DNA of 64,000 nucleotides. Origin: JALUZX01 sp964561605 (GTDB lineage Bacteria > Planctomycetota > UBA1135 > JALUZX01). Of the stretch, positions 46,384-55,433 are shown in pieces. Made by a program: the position numbers and the translations under genes. Numbering within the stretch: the first letter of the stretch is position 1; every line of letters starts with the position of its first letter. The DNA lies in NCBI GenBank assembly GCA_964561605.1, contig CAZLQD010000013.1:30436-94435 (forward strand), read 5' to 3'. The notes under the pieces were generated by a model. It searched no databases. It had not been told where the DNA came from and was given only the letters and a program-made list of their open reading frames with translations.

Positions 46384-48045
46384 ATGGCAAGAGAGATCCT
46401 CGAGAAGCGCGACCGTTTCGGCAACCTGGGAAGGTCTTTGCTCCTGGTGGTCATGGACGGTGTCGGCCTTGGCAAGGAGGAAGAGGGGAACGCCGTGGCC
46501 AAGGCCTACACTCCCCTCCTGGACCGGTTGCGCCGGACCTGTCCCTTCCAGATCCTCAAGGCCCACGGAACGGCCGTGGGCCTTCCCTCGGACAAGGACA
46601 TGGGCAACTCCGAGGTGGGCCACAACGCCCTGGGCGCGGGACGGATCTTCGACCAGGGCGCCAAGCTGGTGAACAAGGCAATCGAGACGGGAGCCCTCTT
46701 CCAGGGAGAGGTCTGGCGGGAACTCGTGGACCGTGTGAAGGGGGGGAAAGGCACCCTCCACTTCATCGGCCTTCTCTCCGACGGAAACGTCCACTCCCAC
46801 ATCGACCAGCTCGTGGCCCTCCTGGAGGAGGCGGCCCGGGAAGGGGTGGAGAAGGCCAGGGTCCACATCCTTCTCGACGGAAGGGACGTTCCCGAGACCT
46901 CGGCCCCGATCTACGTGAAGAAGCTGGAGGAGGTCCTGGCCCGTATCAACTCCTCCGGAAAAGACTACCGGATCGCCTCGGGAGGAGGGAGGATGATCAC
47001 CACCATGGACCGGTACGAGGCGGACTGGTCCATCGTGGAAAGAGGATGGAAGACCCACGTCCACGGTGAGGGCCGGAAATTCCGCTCCGCCCTGGAGGCC
47101 ATCGAGACCCTCCGGAAGGAGACCGGGGCGAACGACCAGTTCCTTCCCCCCTTCGTGATCGCCGGCGAGGACGGGAAGCCCGTGGGACCCATCCGCGACG
47201 GAGATTCGGTGATCTTCTTCAACTTCCGCGGCGACCGGGCCATCGAGATCAGCCGCGCCTTCGAAGAGGACGATTTCCCCTACTTCGACAGGGAACCCAG
47301 GCCCAAGGTGGCCTATGCGGGGATGATGGAATACGACGGAGACCGGAAGGTACCCAGGAAGTTCCTCGTCTCCCCGCCCGTCATCGAGAACACCCTTGGC
47401 GAATACATGGCCCGCTCGGGCCTGACCCAGCTGGCCTGCGCCGAGACCCAGAAATTCGGCCATGTCACCTACTTCTGGAACGGGAACCGGACGGGGAAAT
47501 TCTCCGAGGAACGGGAGACCTACATCGAGGTTCCCTCCGACCAGGTCCCTTTCCAGGAAAGGCCCTGGATGAAGGCCGCCCAGGTGGTGGACGCCGTCCT
47601 GGAGGAGACGGCCGTGAGGAACTACGATTTCCTGCGGATCAACTTCGCCAATGGAGACATGGTGGGCCACACGGGGGACTTCGCCGCCGCCGTATCCGCC
47701 GTGGGTGCGGTGGACCTCTGCCTGGCCAGGCTCCTCCCCTGGGTGGAAGAGAAGAAGGCCATCCTCCTGGTGACGGCCGATCACGGCAACGCCGACCAGA
47801 TGTTCCAGGTGGACTCCAAGACCGGGGCCTACGTGCTGGACCCCAAGACGGGCGCCCCCGCCCCCCTCACCTCCCACACCTTGAACCCCGTCCCCTTCCT
47901 CGTCTACGACCCCCTCGGCAGGGAGAAGGACTACCGGATGAGGACGGATCTTCCCGTCCCCGGACTTGCCAACGTGGCCGCCACGGTGCTGGACCTCATG
48001 GGCTACCTCCCTCCCGAGGAGTTCGAACCGAGCCTCCTGGCCTGA
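46384..48045 (+). CDS. gpmI: 2,3-bisphosphoglycerate-independent phosphoglycerate mutase
   Basis: Glycolytic interconversion of 3- and 2-phosphoglycerate using two manganese ions. The alkaline-phosphatase-like motifs are LLLVVMDGVGLG, KDMGNSEVGHNALGAGR (phosphorylated Ser), LLSDGNVHSH, LLDGRDVPETSA, and VTADHGNADQM with TSHTLNPVP. The 553-residue length is slightly above the usual 510. The ATG at 46384 has AGGGAGA 6 bases upstream. An upstream in-frame TTG at 46321 would add atypical residues. Confidence 0.96.
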   Translation: MAREILEKRDRFGNLGRSLLLVVMDGVGLGKEEEGNAVAKAYTPLLDRLRRTCPFQILKAHGTAVGLPSDKDMGNSEVGHNALGAGRIFDQGAKLVNKAIETGALFQGEVWRELVDRVKGGKGTLHFIGLLSDGNVHSHIDQLVALLEEAAREGVEKARVHILLDGRDVPETSAPIYVKKLEEVLARINSSGKDYRIASGGGRMITTMDRYEADWSIVERGWKTHVHGEGRKFRSALEAIETLRKETGANDQFLPPFVIAGEDGKPVGPIRDGDSVIFFNFRGDRAIEISRAFEEDDFPYFDREPRPKVAYAGMMEYDGDRKVPRKFLVSPPVIENTLGEYMARSGLTQLACAETQKFGHVTYFWNGNRTGKFSEERETYIEVPSDQVPFQERPWMKAAQVVDAVLEETAVRNYDFLRINFANGDMVGHTGDFAAAVSAVGAVDLCLARLLPWVEEKKAILLVTADHGNADQMFQVDSKTGAYVLDPKTGAPAPLTSHTLNPVPFLVYDPLGREKDYRMRTDLPVPGLANVAATVLDLMGYLPPEEFEPSLLA

Positions 48046-48100
48046 TCCTTCCGGGCCGCCGGGGCTCCCAGGAAAAGGAGCCTCCCGGGACGAACGTGCC

Positions 48101-48130
48101 AAGGGCCCTTCCCGCCGGGGAAAGGGCCCT
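48101..48130 (+). terminator. Candidate hairpin terminator after gpmI
   Basis: AGGGCCCTTCCC and GGGGAAAGGGCCCT form a long stem about 55 bases past the gpmI stop. The downstream sequence has only short T-runs (CCCCTTTCCTTG), so termination efficiency is doubtful. Confidence 0.35.
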
Positions 48131-48219
48131 CCACCCCTTTCCTTGTCAAGTTCAATCGCCGCCTCCACCGAAAGGAAAACGAGGGGTTGAAAAGGGATAG
48201 GAGAGGGAAGAACAGGAAG

Positions 48220-49812
48220 ATGCCTCGTTCCAGGGAACCGAGTGTGGAGGGGAGCAGGAAAGCAGCCACCTTGCTTCCCAGGGACCTCCAGGAGCCGCCT
48301 CCGCCCCCGGAGGTGGTCCCCCTCCACAAGGTGGCCAACCTGGAGAAGATCCTCTCCCAGGTGGAGACTCTGACCCGCCTCCTGGGAACGGGGTCGGCCG
48401 TCTTCTTCCTGGAAAACCAGGCCCGGGTCTCGCCCCTCTTCTTTCCCGAAGGAACGACCTTCTTCTCCTCGGACTACTTCCGGCTCCTCAGGCGGGTCTT
48501 CGACGCCGAGACGGAGCGCCCCATGATCATGGAGGACTTCTGGAGGGCCGGGAGAAAGGCCCTCCAGGAGGGGCGTTCCGTGGAGGAAGACTCCTTCCTC
48601 GGGAAGAACACCCTTTGGGCGAGCCCCCTCCACCTCCACCACAAGGGCAAGGACCACCCCAAGGGGGCCGTGGTGACCCTGGCCTTTCCGCCGGGCCGCA
48701 TGGTCCCCCCGGGAGCCCTGGCGCAACAGTTCCCCCAGTATCTCTCCAACGTGCGGGAACAACTGGAGAAGGGATACCAGGAGGTCCTGGAGTCCACCCT
48801 CCCCTCGGAGCGGCTCGAGAACCTGAGGAAACTCCAGGAAGTGATCACACGGGCCTTCTCGGACGAGGTCTCCTCCCAGTACGATTACCTCCTGGCCCTC
48901 TACGACCTCAAGGTGAAGAAGGACGAGGTGGAGGAGCTGAACCACACCCTGAGGAGCATCACCCGCCAGTTCGCCCTGGAGAAGATCAACGTCCTGGAAT
49001 CCAACGCCCGCCTGGAGGTCCAAGGCCACCGTTCCCGCGAGATGGCCCTCCACATGAAGAAGGAGATGGACGGGATCCTGGCGGTCCACCGCCTGAGGGA
49101 GGAGCTCTACCGGGAACTCTCCCACGAGCTCAAGACCCCCCTGACGACCATCCGGGCCTTCGCCGAGATCCTTTCGACCCTCTCGGGGGAGGAAGAGGAC
49201 AAGGGAAAGGCCCAGGAATTCCTGAAGATCATCCAGGAGGAATCGGAACGGCTGGCCCAGCTCGTGGACCAGATGCTCAGCCTGGCCCGGCTGGAGGCCG
49301 GGAAGGAGATCAAGAACCTGGAACCCTTCCACCCGGGACAACTGGTCTCCCAGGTCCTGAGGATCTTCCAGGCCAGGGCCCGCGGCTCGGGCCTCCAATT
49401 CGAAGAAGAGATCTCCCCCGAACTCCCCACGGTCCAGTGGTCCCGGGAACAGGTCCACCGCCTCCTCATGAACCTGATCGACAACGCGATCCGCTTCGCC
49501 TCCCCCCAGGGAAAAGTCGTGGTTCGGGCCTACCCCGAAAGGAAGGGGGAGGAGAATCTGGTGGTCATCGAAGTGGAGGACGACGGGCCGGGAATCCCCG
49601 AAGAGAAGCGCCCCCTGGTCTTCAACAAGTTCTACTCCACGCCCCCTCCCAACCAGACGGCCCGCAAAGGCACAGGTCTGGGCCTTCCCATCTGCCTGGG
49701 GATCGCCAAGGCCCACGGGGGAACCATCACCGTGGAAGAGGGAAGCCTGGGAGGCGCCCTCTTCCGGGTGGTGATGCCCGCTTCGCCGCAACCGCCCGAA
49801 GAAAGCCCCTGA
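48220..49812 (+). CDS. Soluble orphan sensor histidine kinase
   Basis: 530 residues. The HisKA phosphoacceptor is His302 in YRELSHELKTPLTTIR. The ATPase domain has N-box NLIDNAIRFAS, G1 VEDDGPGIPEE, F-box FNKFYS and G2 GTGLGLPICLGIAKAHGG, so it should be active. The N-terminal 190 residues look like a GAF/PAS-like sensor (TGSAVFFLENQ), followed by a long coiled coil (about 200-290). No transmembrane helix is visible, so sensing is cytoplasmic. No response regulator is adjacent. The ATG at 48220 is chosen over an upstream TTG at 48187; the ribosome binding site is ambiguous. Confidence 0.9.
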   Translation: MPRSREPSVEGSRKAATLLPRDLQEPPPPPEVVPLHKVANLEKILSQVETLTRLLGTGSAVFFLENQARVSPLFFPEGTTFFSSDYFRLLRRVFDAETERPMIMEDFWRAGRKALQEGRSVEEDSFLGKNTLWASPLHLHHKGKDHPKGAVVTLAFPPGRMVPPGALAQQFPQYLSNVREQLEKGYQEVLESTLPSERLENLRKLQEVITRAFSDEVSSQYDYLLALYDLKVKKDEVEELNHTLRSITRQFALEKINVLESNARLEVQGHRSREMALHMKKEMDGILAVHRLREELYRELSHELKTPLTTIRAFAEILSTLSGEEEDKGKAQEFLKIIQEESERLAQLVDQMLSLARLEAGKEIKNLEPFHPGQLVSQVLRIFQARARGSGLQFEEEISPELPTVQWSREQVHRLLMNLIDNAIRFASPQGKVVVRAYPERKGEENLVVIEVEDDGPGIPEEKRPLVFNKFYSTPPPNQTARKGTGLGLPICLGIAKAHGGTITVEEGSLGGALFRVVMPASPQPPEESP

Positions 49813-50012
49813 GGCCGGATCCGTTCAGCCGGGATCGTCCCGCCTGCCGGGGGAAGCACTCCGTCCCCGCCGGCCTCTCCCGGCGGGCAAGCCCCCTTCC
49901 ATGGAGGGGATTCCCCCGCGTCGGGGGAAAGGGGGCTTCGAAGCGGGGGCACCGGGGGGAAGCGATTTCGTCCCGTTGACATCCTGTTTTTCTCATGCTC
50001 CCCCGCATTCCG

Positions 50013-50020
50013 GCCGATAG
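50013..50020 (+). promoter_or_regulatory. Sigma-28-like -10 element before the helical-repeat/HD-GYP genes
   Basis: GCCGATAG matches 7 of 8 bases of the flagellar sigma-28 -10 consensus GCCGATAA. The matching -35 (TAAA 15 bases upstream) is not evident. A TTGACA occurs further upstream at 49976-49981. Confidence 0.3.
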
Positions 50021-50077
50021 ACATCAGGCGACCCCTTGCCGGGACGGGTTTCCGGGCAGGGTCCGGTTTTTTCCAAA

Positions 50078-52000
50078 ATGGAAGCCACCCCTTTCGCCAA
50101 CCAGAAGGCCGGCGCTCTCGAGCAGGCCTTCCTCGACGCGTTGACGACCTACTTGAGGGCAGCCATCCTCTACCCCCCCCACAACAGGCGGGTTCAAGAG
50201 GCGAAAGAGGCCCTCCTGGAGGCGGTGAGAATTCTTTCGGCGGAAGGGAAGAAGGCGGTTTTCCGGTTTTCCCGGAGTCGCATTCTCCTGGGAGAAGGGG
50301 TCCTGGACCCGGAACCTCCCCAGGCTCTCTGGCTCAAGGACCGTTTCTCCCGGACCGGCCTGGGCGGCCTCACGGTCCTTCCCACGGTGGAGGAAGAGAC
50401 TCTCTATTCCTTCGCCCAGAAACTGGCGGAGAACTTCAAGGCCCCCAAGGGGAAGCGGACCTTCCGCCAGATGTGGGGGGATGATTTTCCAGGCCTGGAA
50501 CTGGAGGAGCTCTGCTTCCTGGGGGAATGCTCCGGCGCGGCCTCGACGGAGTTCCTCCGCCGGGACCTGGCCGGGGCGTTCAAGGGAGAAGAGGCCCTTG
50601 CTGTCCGGAGGATCTTCCGCGCCCTGGAAGAGAGCGCCCGGATCCAGGAAGGCCTGGAGCGGGTCCAGAAGGCCATCAGGGCGGCGGGAGGAGGAAAGCC
50701 CCAACACAAGGTGGATCTCCTGGACCGGATCATCCAGAACCTCCCCTCGGAAGCCCTGGGAGACCCCGATCTCAGCCTCAAGTTCGTGGAGCTCTCCCTC
50801 CAGGAAGTGGAGAAGGCCCTGGCGGGAGGGGTGCAGCCCTGGGATTCCAAGGAAGAAGAGATCCTGAGGGACCTCCTGGACACGGTGGGGTGCGGCCTCT
50901 TCGGCAGGGCCCCCCTGCTCCGGAAGGCCGACGCCCCCCAGGAGGAGGAAGAAGAACTGGACGTTTCCTCCCTTCCCAAGTGGGAGCGTGAGGAGGACAA
51001 GAGGATCCTCCACGACCTGGAGGCTCTCCTCTACGAACTGGAGAGCCTTCCCGACCTGGGGGAGGACCCTTTCGAGGACTTCGAAAGGAGCGTGGTCCAG
51101 GAGGCCCTCGGGGCCTGCCTCCACCTGGCCTGCCTCAACCCGGATCCCCACCTGGGGGAGCAGGTGGAGCACCTTCTGCGGGCCTTGCTGGCAGTGACCA
51201 GGCCCGGAGACGTTGGAGTGATCCAGCCCTACGTGGACCCCCTCTTCCACAAGGAAAAGGAAGAGGAAGGGATCGAACAGGCCCGGGAAGTCCTGGCCTT
51301 CCTCCAGAGAGCCGGCGGAGAGCGGGTTCTCCAGGAATGCGGTTCCCTGACCCCCGTCTCGGCGGCGGCCACCTTCCCCAGGACCTTCCCCCTCTTCCTG
51401 GACGGGTTGGACTCCCGGGACCCGGGGGACCTGGAGAAGATCCGGGAGGTCTGCCGCATCCTGGGCCCCAAACGGATCCTGGAGGCCAAGGACTTCCTGG
51501 AATCCCCCCTGGGGATCCTCACTCCCCACAGGGTGGACCTGGTCCTCTCCGTGCCGGGAAAGGAGGTCCTTCCCCTTGTGGAGATGATCCTGGAAGAGGG
51601 CGAGATGGAGGACCTGGTCAAGGCGGGCCGCTACCTCCGGGCCCTGAAGCTCGACCCCCGCGGGGCCGGCCCCTTCAGGGTCCTCCAGGCCGAGGTTCCC
51701 CTTCCCCCCGAATACCTCCTCGGGGTCTGCCGGGCCGCCAGGAAGGGGTCCTGGCCGGACTCCTTGAAGAGGGAGTCCTTCCGCCTGTTGAGGCAGTGGG
51801 CGGCCCGGCCCGAGCTCGATCCGGAGAAACGGATCCGGCTCCTCAAGGCCCTCGCCCCTTCCCGGGACCCGGAGACGCGGGAACTCCTGGAAATCCTGAA
51901 GAAGGGGAAAGAGCCGGGAGGAAAGGGCAAGGTGCCCAGGCCCCTCAGAAAGGAGGCCAAGGCCATCCTGAACTCCCCGGCATGGAAAGGGAGGAGTTGA
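50078..52000 (+). CDS. Large helical-repeat protein paired with HD-GYP gene
   Basis: 640 residues of mainly paired helices with no recognised domain. The N-terminal 100 residues (AFLDALTTYLRAAILYPPHNRRVQEA, then FSRSRILLGEGVLDPEP) resemble the N-terminal part of the next gene (AVAMVNTRIFGSSHRRSRDSL, then EFLVFQGRPLL), suggesting a shared domain. The remainder is HEAT-like and Leu/Glu-rich. No signal peptide is present. The ATG at 50078 has no clear ribosome binding site; a TTG at 50036 is the alternative. The HD-GYP gene starts 6 bases after its stop. Function is unknown. Confidence 0.65.
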   Translation: MEATPFANQKAGALEQAFLDALTTYLRAAILYPPHNRRVQEAKEALLEAVRILSAEGKKAVFRFSRSRILLGEGVLDPEPPQALWLKDRFSRTGLGGLTVLPTVEEETLYSFAQKLAENFKAPKGKRTFRQMWGDDFPGLELEELCFLGECSGAASTEFLRRDLAGAFKGEEALAVRRIFRALEESARIQEGLERVQKAIRAAGGGKPQHKVDLLDRIIQNLPSEALGDPDLSLKFVELSLQEVEKALAGGVQPWDSKEEEILRDLLDTVGCGLFGRAPLLRKADAPQEEEEELDVSSLPKWEREEDKRILHDLEALLYELESLPDLGEDPFEDFERSVVQEALGACLHLACLNPDPHLGEQVEHLLRALLAVTRPGDVGVIQPYVDPLFHKEKEEEGIEQAREVLAFLQRAGGERVLQECGSLTPVSAAATFPRTFPLFLDGLDSRDPGDLEKIREVCRILGPKRILEAKDFLESPLGILTPHRVDLVLSVPGKEVLPLVEMILEEGEMEDLVKAGRYLRALKLDPRGAGPFRVLQAEVPLPPEYLLGVCRAARKGSWPDSLKRESFRLLRQWAARPELDPEKRIRLLKALAPSRDPETRELLEILKKGKEPGGKGKVPRPLRKEAKAILNSPAWKGRS

Positions 52001-52005
52001 AAGAC

Positions 52006-53400
52006 ATGGCCGGCGAAGGGCGGGAAAAGGAACTCCTGGAGAAGGTGTCCTCCTTCCTGGAGGAGCTGGCCGTGGCCATGGTGAACACCAGGATCTTCGG
52101 CTCTTCCCACAGGCGGAGCAGGGATTCCCTGAAGCGTTGCGTCGAGATCCTGGAGAAGGACCTCACCGACCTTCCCGAAGGAAAACTGGAAGTGCGGCGG
52201 ACCCGGGAATTCCTGGTCTTCCAGGGCCGCCCCCTCCTGGGCCTGGTCTTCGCCGCCGACAGGTTCCTCCAACCCCTGGGGGACAAAGGGCTCGGCGGAT
52301 TCTCCCTTGCCCGGGACGCCGGGGAGGAAGACCTGGCGGTCCTCCTGGACGTGCTGGTCCACTCCAGGCCCGGGGAAGTGAAGGCCGGGGAGGTGAACGC
52401 CTTCCTGGAAAAGAACGGCTGCGTAAAGGTGAGATTCCTTCCCCGGGAGGAGCTGGTGGAAGGAAACCCGGAGGAGGGATTCCACCTCCTCTACCCCACG
52501 GCCCGCCGGGCCGTCCACTTCACCCGGGAGCTCTCGAACCTCCTGGAGAACATCACCCTCCGGGTATGCCAGGGCGGCGACCTCCTCCTAGGCGAGGTGG
52601 AGGACAAGGTGGAGGAGATCCTGAACGAGCTCAAGGCCAACCCGGTCTGGCTCCTGCGGATGTCCGAATACGACCGGTACGACGCCTTCACCTTCGGCCA
52701 CTCCCTCAGGGTCTGCCTCCTGGCCCTCCATTTCACGAGAAGCCTCACGGAGGACCAGACCTTCCTCTCCCGCCTGGGAAGGGCGGCCCTCCTCCACGAC
52801 ATCGGGAAGGCCCGGGTCCCTTTCCAGATCCTCCACTCCAGGGGGAGGCTCACCGAAGAGGAGCTGGAGGAAATGCGGCGCCACCCCGTCTACGGGGCCG
52901 AGATCCTCCTGGAGTCCCGGGAGAGCGATCCCCTGGCGGTGGCCGTGGCCTTCGGCCACCACAAGCGGGCCGACTACAAGGGCTACCCCTCCACCCTCCA
53001 CAAGGCTCCCCTCTCCCTGGCCACCAAGGTGGTGAAGATCTGCGACGTCTTCGAAGCCCTGACGGCCGTCCGGCCCTACAAGCACCCCATCCCCCCGGCC
53101 AGGGCCTACCGCATCATGATGGCCATGGAGGGCCACTTCGACCCGCCTCTCCTCAAGCGGTTCATCCAGGTCATGGGGGTCTATCCCCTCGGGACCAGGG
53201 TGCGCCTCTCCTCGGGCAGGGAAGGGACGGTGGTCCGCCAGACGGGGGACTTCTTGAGACCCCTGGTCCTCCTGGATCCCCCTCCCGGAGAGAAGCCCGA
53301 CCAGGACGAGGAGGAAAGGCTCCTGGATCTGACGGAGCGGCCCGATCTCTCCGTGGAGACAACCCTCCACACCGCCGCGGGGGGCGCCGTCCCGGTCTGA
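52006..53400 (+). CDS. HD-GYP domain protein, probable cyclic-dinucleotide phosphodiesterase
   Basis: 464 residues. The N-terminal 180 residues are a domain shared with the upstream gene. The HD-GYP domain follows: FGHSLRVCLLALHF, LLHDIGKARVPFQIL (HD pair), RRHPVYGAEIL, HHKRADYKGYP (normally HHExxDGxGYP) and KICDVFEALTAVRPY. The HD, HH and downstream Asp metal ligands are present, but the conserved Glu of HHE is Lys. The C-terminus carries a small beta domain (TRVRLSSGREGTVVRQ) as in many HD-GYP proteins. It probably degrades cyclic di-GMP or a related nucleotide. The ATG at 52006 follows GGGAGGAG; an upstream ATG at 51982 has none. Confidence 0.88.
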   Translation: MAGEGREKELLEKVSSFLEELAVAMVNTRIFGSSHRRSRDSLKRCVEILEKDLTDLPEGKLEVRRTREFLVFQGRPLLGLVFAADRFLQPLGDKGLGGFSLARDAGEEDLAVLLDVLVHSRPGEVKAGEVNAFLEKNGCVKVRFLPREELVEGNPEEGFHLLYPTARRAVHFTRELSNLLENITLRVCQGGDLLLGEVEDKVEEILNELKANPVWLLRMSEYDRYDAFTFGHSLRVCLLALHFTRSLTEDQTFLSRLGRAALLHDIGKARVPFQILHSRGRLTEEELEEMRRHPVYGAEILLESRESDPLAVAVAFGHHKRADYKGYPSTLHKAPLSLATKVVKICDVFEALTAVRPYKHPIPPARAYRIMMAMEGHFDPPLLKRFIQVMGVYPLGTRVRLSSGREGTVVRQTGDFLRPLVLLDPPPGEKPDQDEEERLLDLTERPDLSVETTLHTAAGGAVPV

Positions 53401-53467
53401 ATTCCTTGCTTCCCGCCCCCCTTCCCTCCAGGATGGGGCCTTCCCCCTCGGACCAGGAAAGCAGGCG

Positions 53468-55384
53468 GTGCAAGTGGCGAACAAACACCCCAGAGGACTC
53501 TATCCTCTCTTCTTCACCGAAATGTGGGAGCGCCTGGCCTTCTACCTGATGCTGGGCATCCTGATCCTCTATCTCACCGACCAGGAACGGGGAGGCCTGG
53601 GCCTCTCGGCGGGCCAGGCGGGGGAGATCTTCGGCACCTACCTGGCCTTCGTCTACTTCACCCCCTTCCTGGGGGGAATGATCGCAGACAGGCTCCTGGG
53701 CTACAGGAGATCCATCTTCCTGGGGGGCCTGCTCATGGCGGCGGGCTACTTCTTCCTGGGAGTCCGAAGCCTCCACACCCTCTACATCGGGCTCGTCCTG
53801 ATCTGCGCGGGAAACGGCTTCTTCAAGCCCAACATCTCCACCATGGTGGGGAACCTCTACGAGCCGGGGGATCCCAGGAGGGATTCGGGCTTCAACATCT
53901 TCTACATGGGAATCAACATCGGGGCCTCCGTCTCGGCCCTCCTGGCCACTCCCATCCGGAACCTCTTCAACTTCAACTACGCCTTCATCGCCGCCGGGGC
54001 GGGCCTCCTCGTGGGCGTGGCCATCCTCCTCTTCCACTGGAAGGTCCTGGCCCGGGCGGACCAGCCCTCGGAGCCCAAGCCCGGCGAAGTGGGGCTGAAG
54101 AAGGTCGCCATGGTGATCCTCCTGCCGGCCCTGGTCTTCGGCTTCCTGGGCTACTACCTGGGCAACAACGTGGAGTTCCTGAAGAGCACCCTCAAGGGAC
54201 TCACTTCGGGCTTCCTGCTGGGCGTGGTCCCCATCGTGGTCTACTTCGTCTACCTCGCCCGGACGGCCCAACCCGAGGAGAGGCCCGGCCTGACGGCTCT
54301 CCTCCCGGTCTTCCTCGCCGGGGCGATGTTCTTCATGGTCCTCCACCTGGGGGGAGGCCTCCTCACCATCATGGCCAAGGAGGACACCAAGCGGGAGGCC
54401 CCCTGGCTTCCTTCGGTCTACGCCCAGGTGGCCATGCCCTCCTACTACTTCAACGCCGCCCCCGACGTTCCCCGCCCCAGGGAGGAGACCTTCGTCCTCG
54501 TGGACGAGAAGACCGAGGCCCTCTTCGGCGCGAAGATCCTGGAAGAGAAGGTCGTGAAGGAGGTGGAGGCGAAAAATCCCGGAGTCCGGGGCGCCGACCC
54601 GTCACGGATGGACCTCCCCCAGGATTGGAGAGCCTTCCGGTGTAAGGTATTCAAGGACGGCACCGTCAGGATCGTGAAGGAGGTGGACGCCCACGGCCGT
54701 TACGTCCTGGAGGTCCGCACAGAGCCCGAGACGGCCGTGCCGTCGAGGAAGGTCATCTTCCTGAAGAAGGTCCAGGGGAAGGAGACTCCCGTCTTCCTGG
54801 TGACCAAGGAGACCTTCCGGAAGGTCTTCCGGAACGCCTCCGACGGCCCCCGTCTTCCGCCGGGCAAGTTCCTGAAGCTCGCCAACCCCGAGCTGATCAC
54901 GGGCCTCTTCAATCCGGTCTTCGTGGTCCTCCTCACCCCTCTCGTGGTGGGCTTCTTCTCCTGGCTCCTGCGCAAGGGGAAGTTCGTGAGCACCGCCAGG
55001 AAGATCTTCATCGGAATGGTCCTCTCGGCGGCGGCCATCGGGCTCATGGTCCTGGCCACCATGGTCTCCAGGAACGGCGCGGTGAAGGTCTCGGCCCTCT
55101 GGCTGGTCTTCTACTTCCTGGTGATCACCCTGGGGGAACTCTGCCTCTCCCCCATGGGGCTCTCCCTCGTGACCAAGCTCTCGCCGGCCCGCTACGCGGG
55201 CCTCATGATGGGAGGCTGGTTCCTGGCCACGGCCGTGGGTTCCAAGCTCTCCGGCTTCATCAGCGGGATGCAGCCGACGACGACGGTCTTCTTCTGGCTC
55301 ATGGTGGCCGCCCTGGCCGTGGCGGCGTTCCTCTTCTTCCTGCTCCCTTGGCTGGAGAAGACCCTGGAGAAATACGGGGCCTAG
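53468..55384 (+). CDS. POT-family proton-dependent peptide transporter with periplasmic insertion
   Basis: Inner-membrane importer of di- and tripeptides driven by protons. The proton-coupling motif E18-x-x-E21-R22 (TEMWERLAFY), the PTR2 signature GFFKPNISTMVG and GELCLSPMGLS are clear. Membrane helices cover residues 20-300 and 480-635. Between them, about residues 305-475, lies a soluble segment of about 170 residues not found in typical bacterial members (about 500 residues in all). The start is a GTG at 53468 with AGGAAAG upstream. Confidence 0.92.
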   Translation: MQVANKHPRGLYPLFFTEMWERLAFYLMLGILILYLTDQERGGLGLSAGQAGEIFGTYLAFVYFTPFLGGMIADRLLGYRRSIFLGGLLMAAGYFFLGVRSLHTLYIGLVLICAGNGFFKPNISTMVGNLYEPGDPRRDSGFNIFYMGINIGASVSALLATPIRNLFNFNYAFIAAGAGLLVGVAILLFHWKVLARADQPSEPKPGEVGLKKVAMVILLPALVFGFLGYYLGNNVEFLKSTLKGLTSGFLLGVVPIVVYFVYLARTAQPEERPGLTALLPVFLAGAMFFMVLHLGGGLLTIMAKEDTKREAPWLPSVYAQVAMPSYYFNAAPDVPRPREETFVLVDEKTEALFGAKILEEKVVKEVEAKNPGVRGADPSRMDLPQDWRAFRCKVFKDGTVRIVKEVDAHGRYVLEVRTEPETAVPSRKVIFLKKVQGKETPVFLVTKETFRKVFRNASDGPRLPPGKFLKLANPELITGLFNPVFVVLLTPLVVGFFSWLLRKGKFVSTARKIFIGMVLSAAAIGLMVLATMVSRNGAVKVSALWLVFYFLVITLGELCLSPMGLSLVTKLSPARYAGLMMGGWFLATAVGSKLSGFISGMQPTTTVFFWLMVAALAVAAFLFFLLPWLEKTLEKYGA

Positions 55385-55433
55385 AAATCGCCCGCGGAGG
55401 CCCGCCGGGACGCCCCTGCGGGCCCTGGCGGGG

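Noticed and set aside
45952..49791. A 1279-codon antisense frame
   Set aside because: It runs opposite gpmI and the histidine kinase, both with full motif sets. Long stop-free antisense frames are expected at this GC content.
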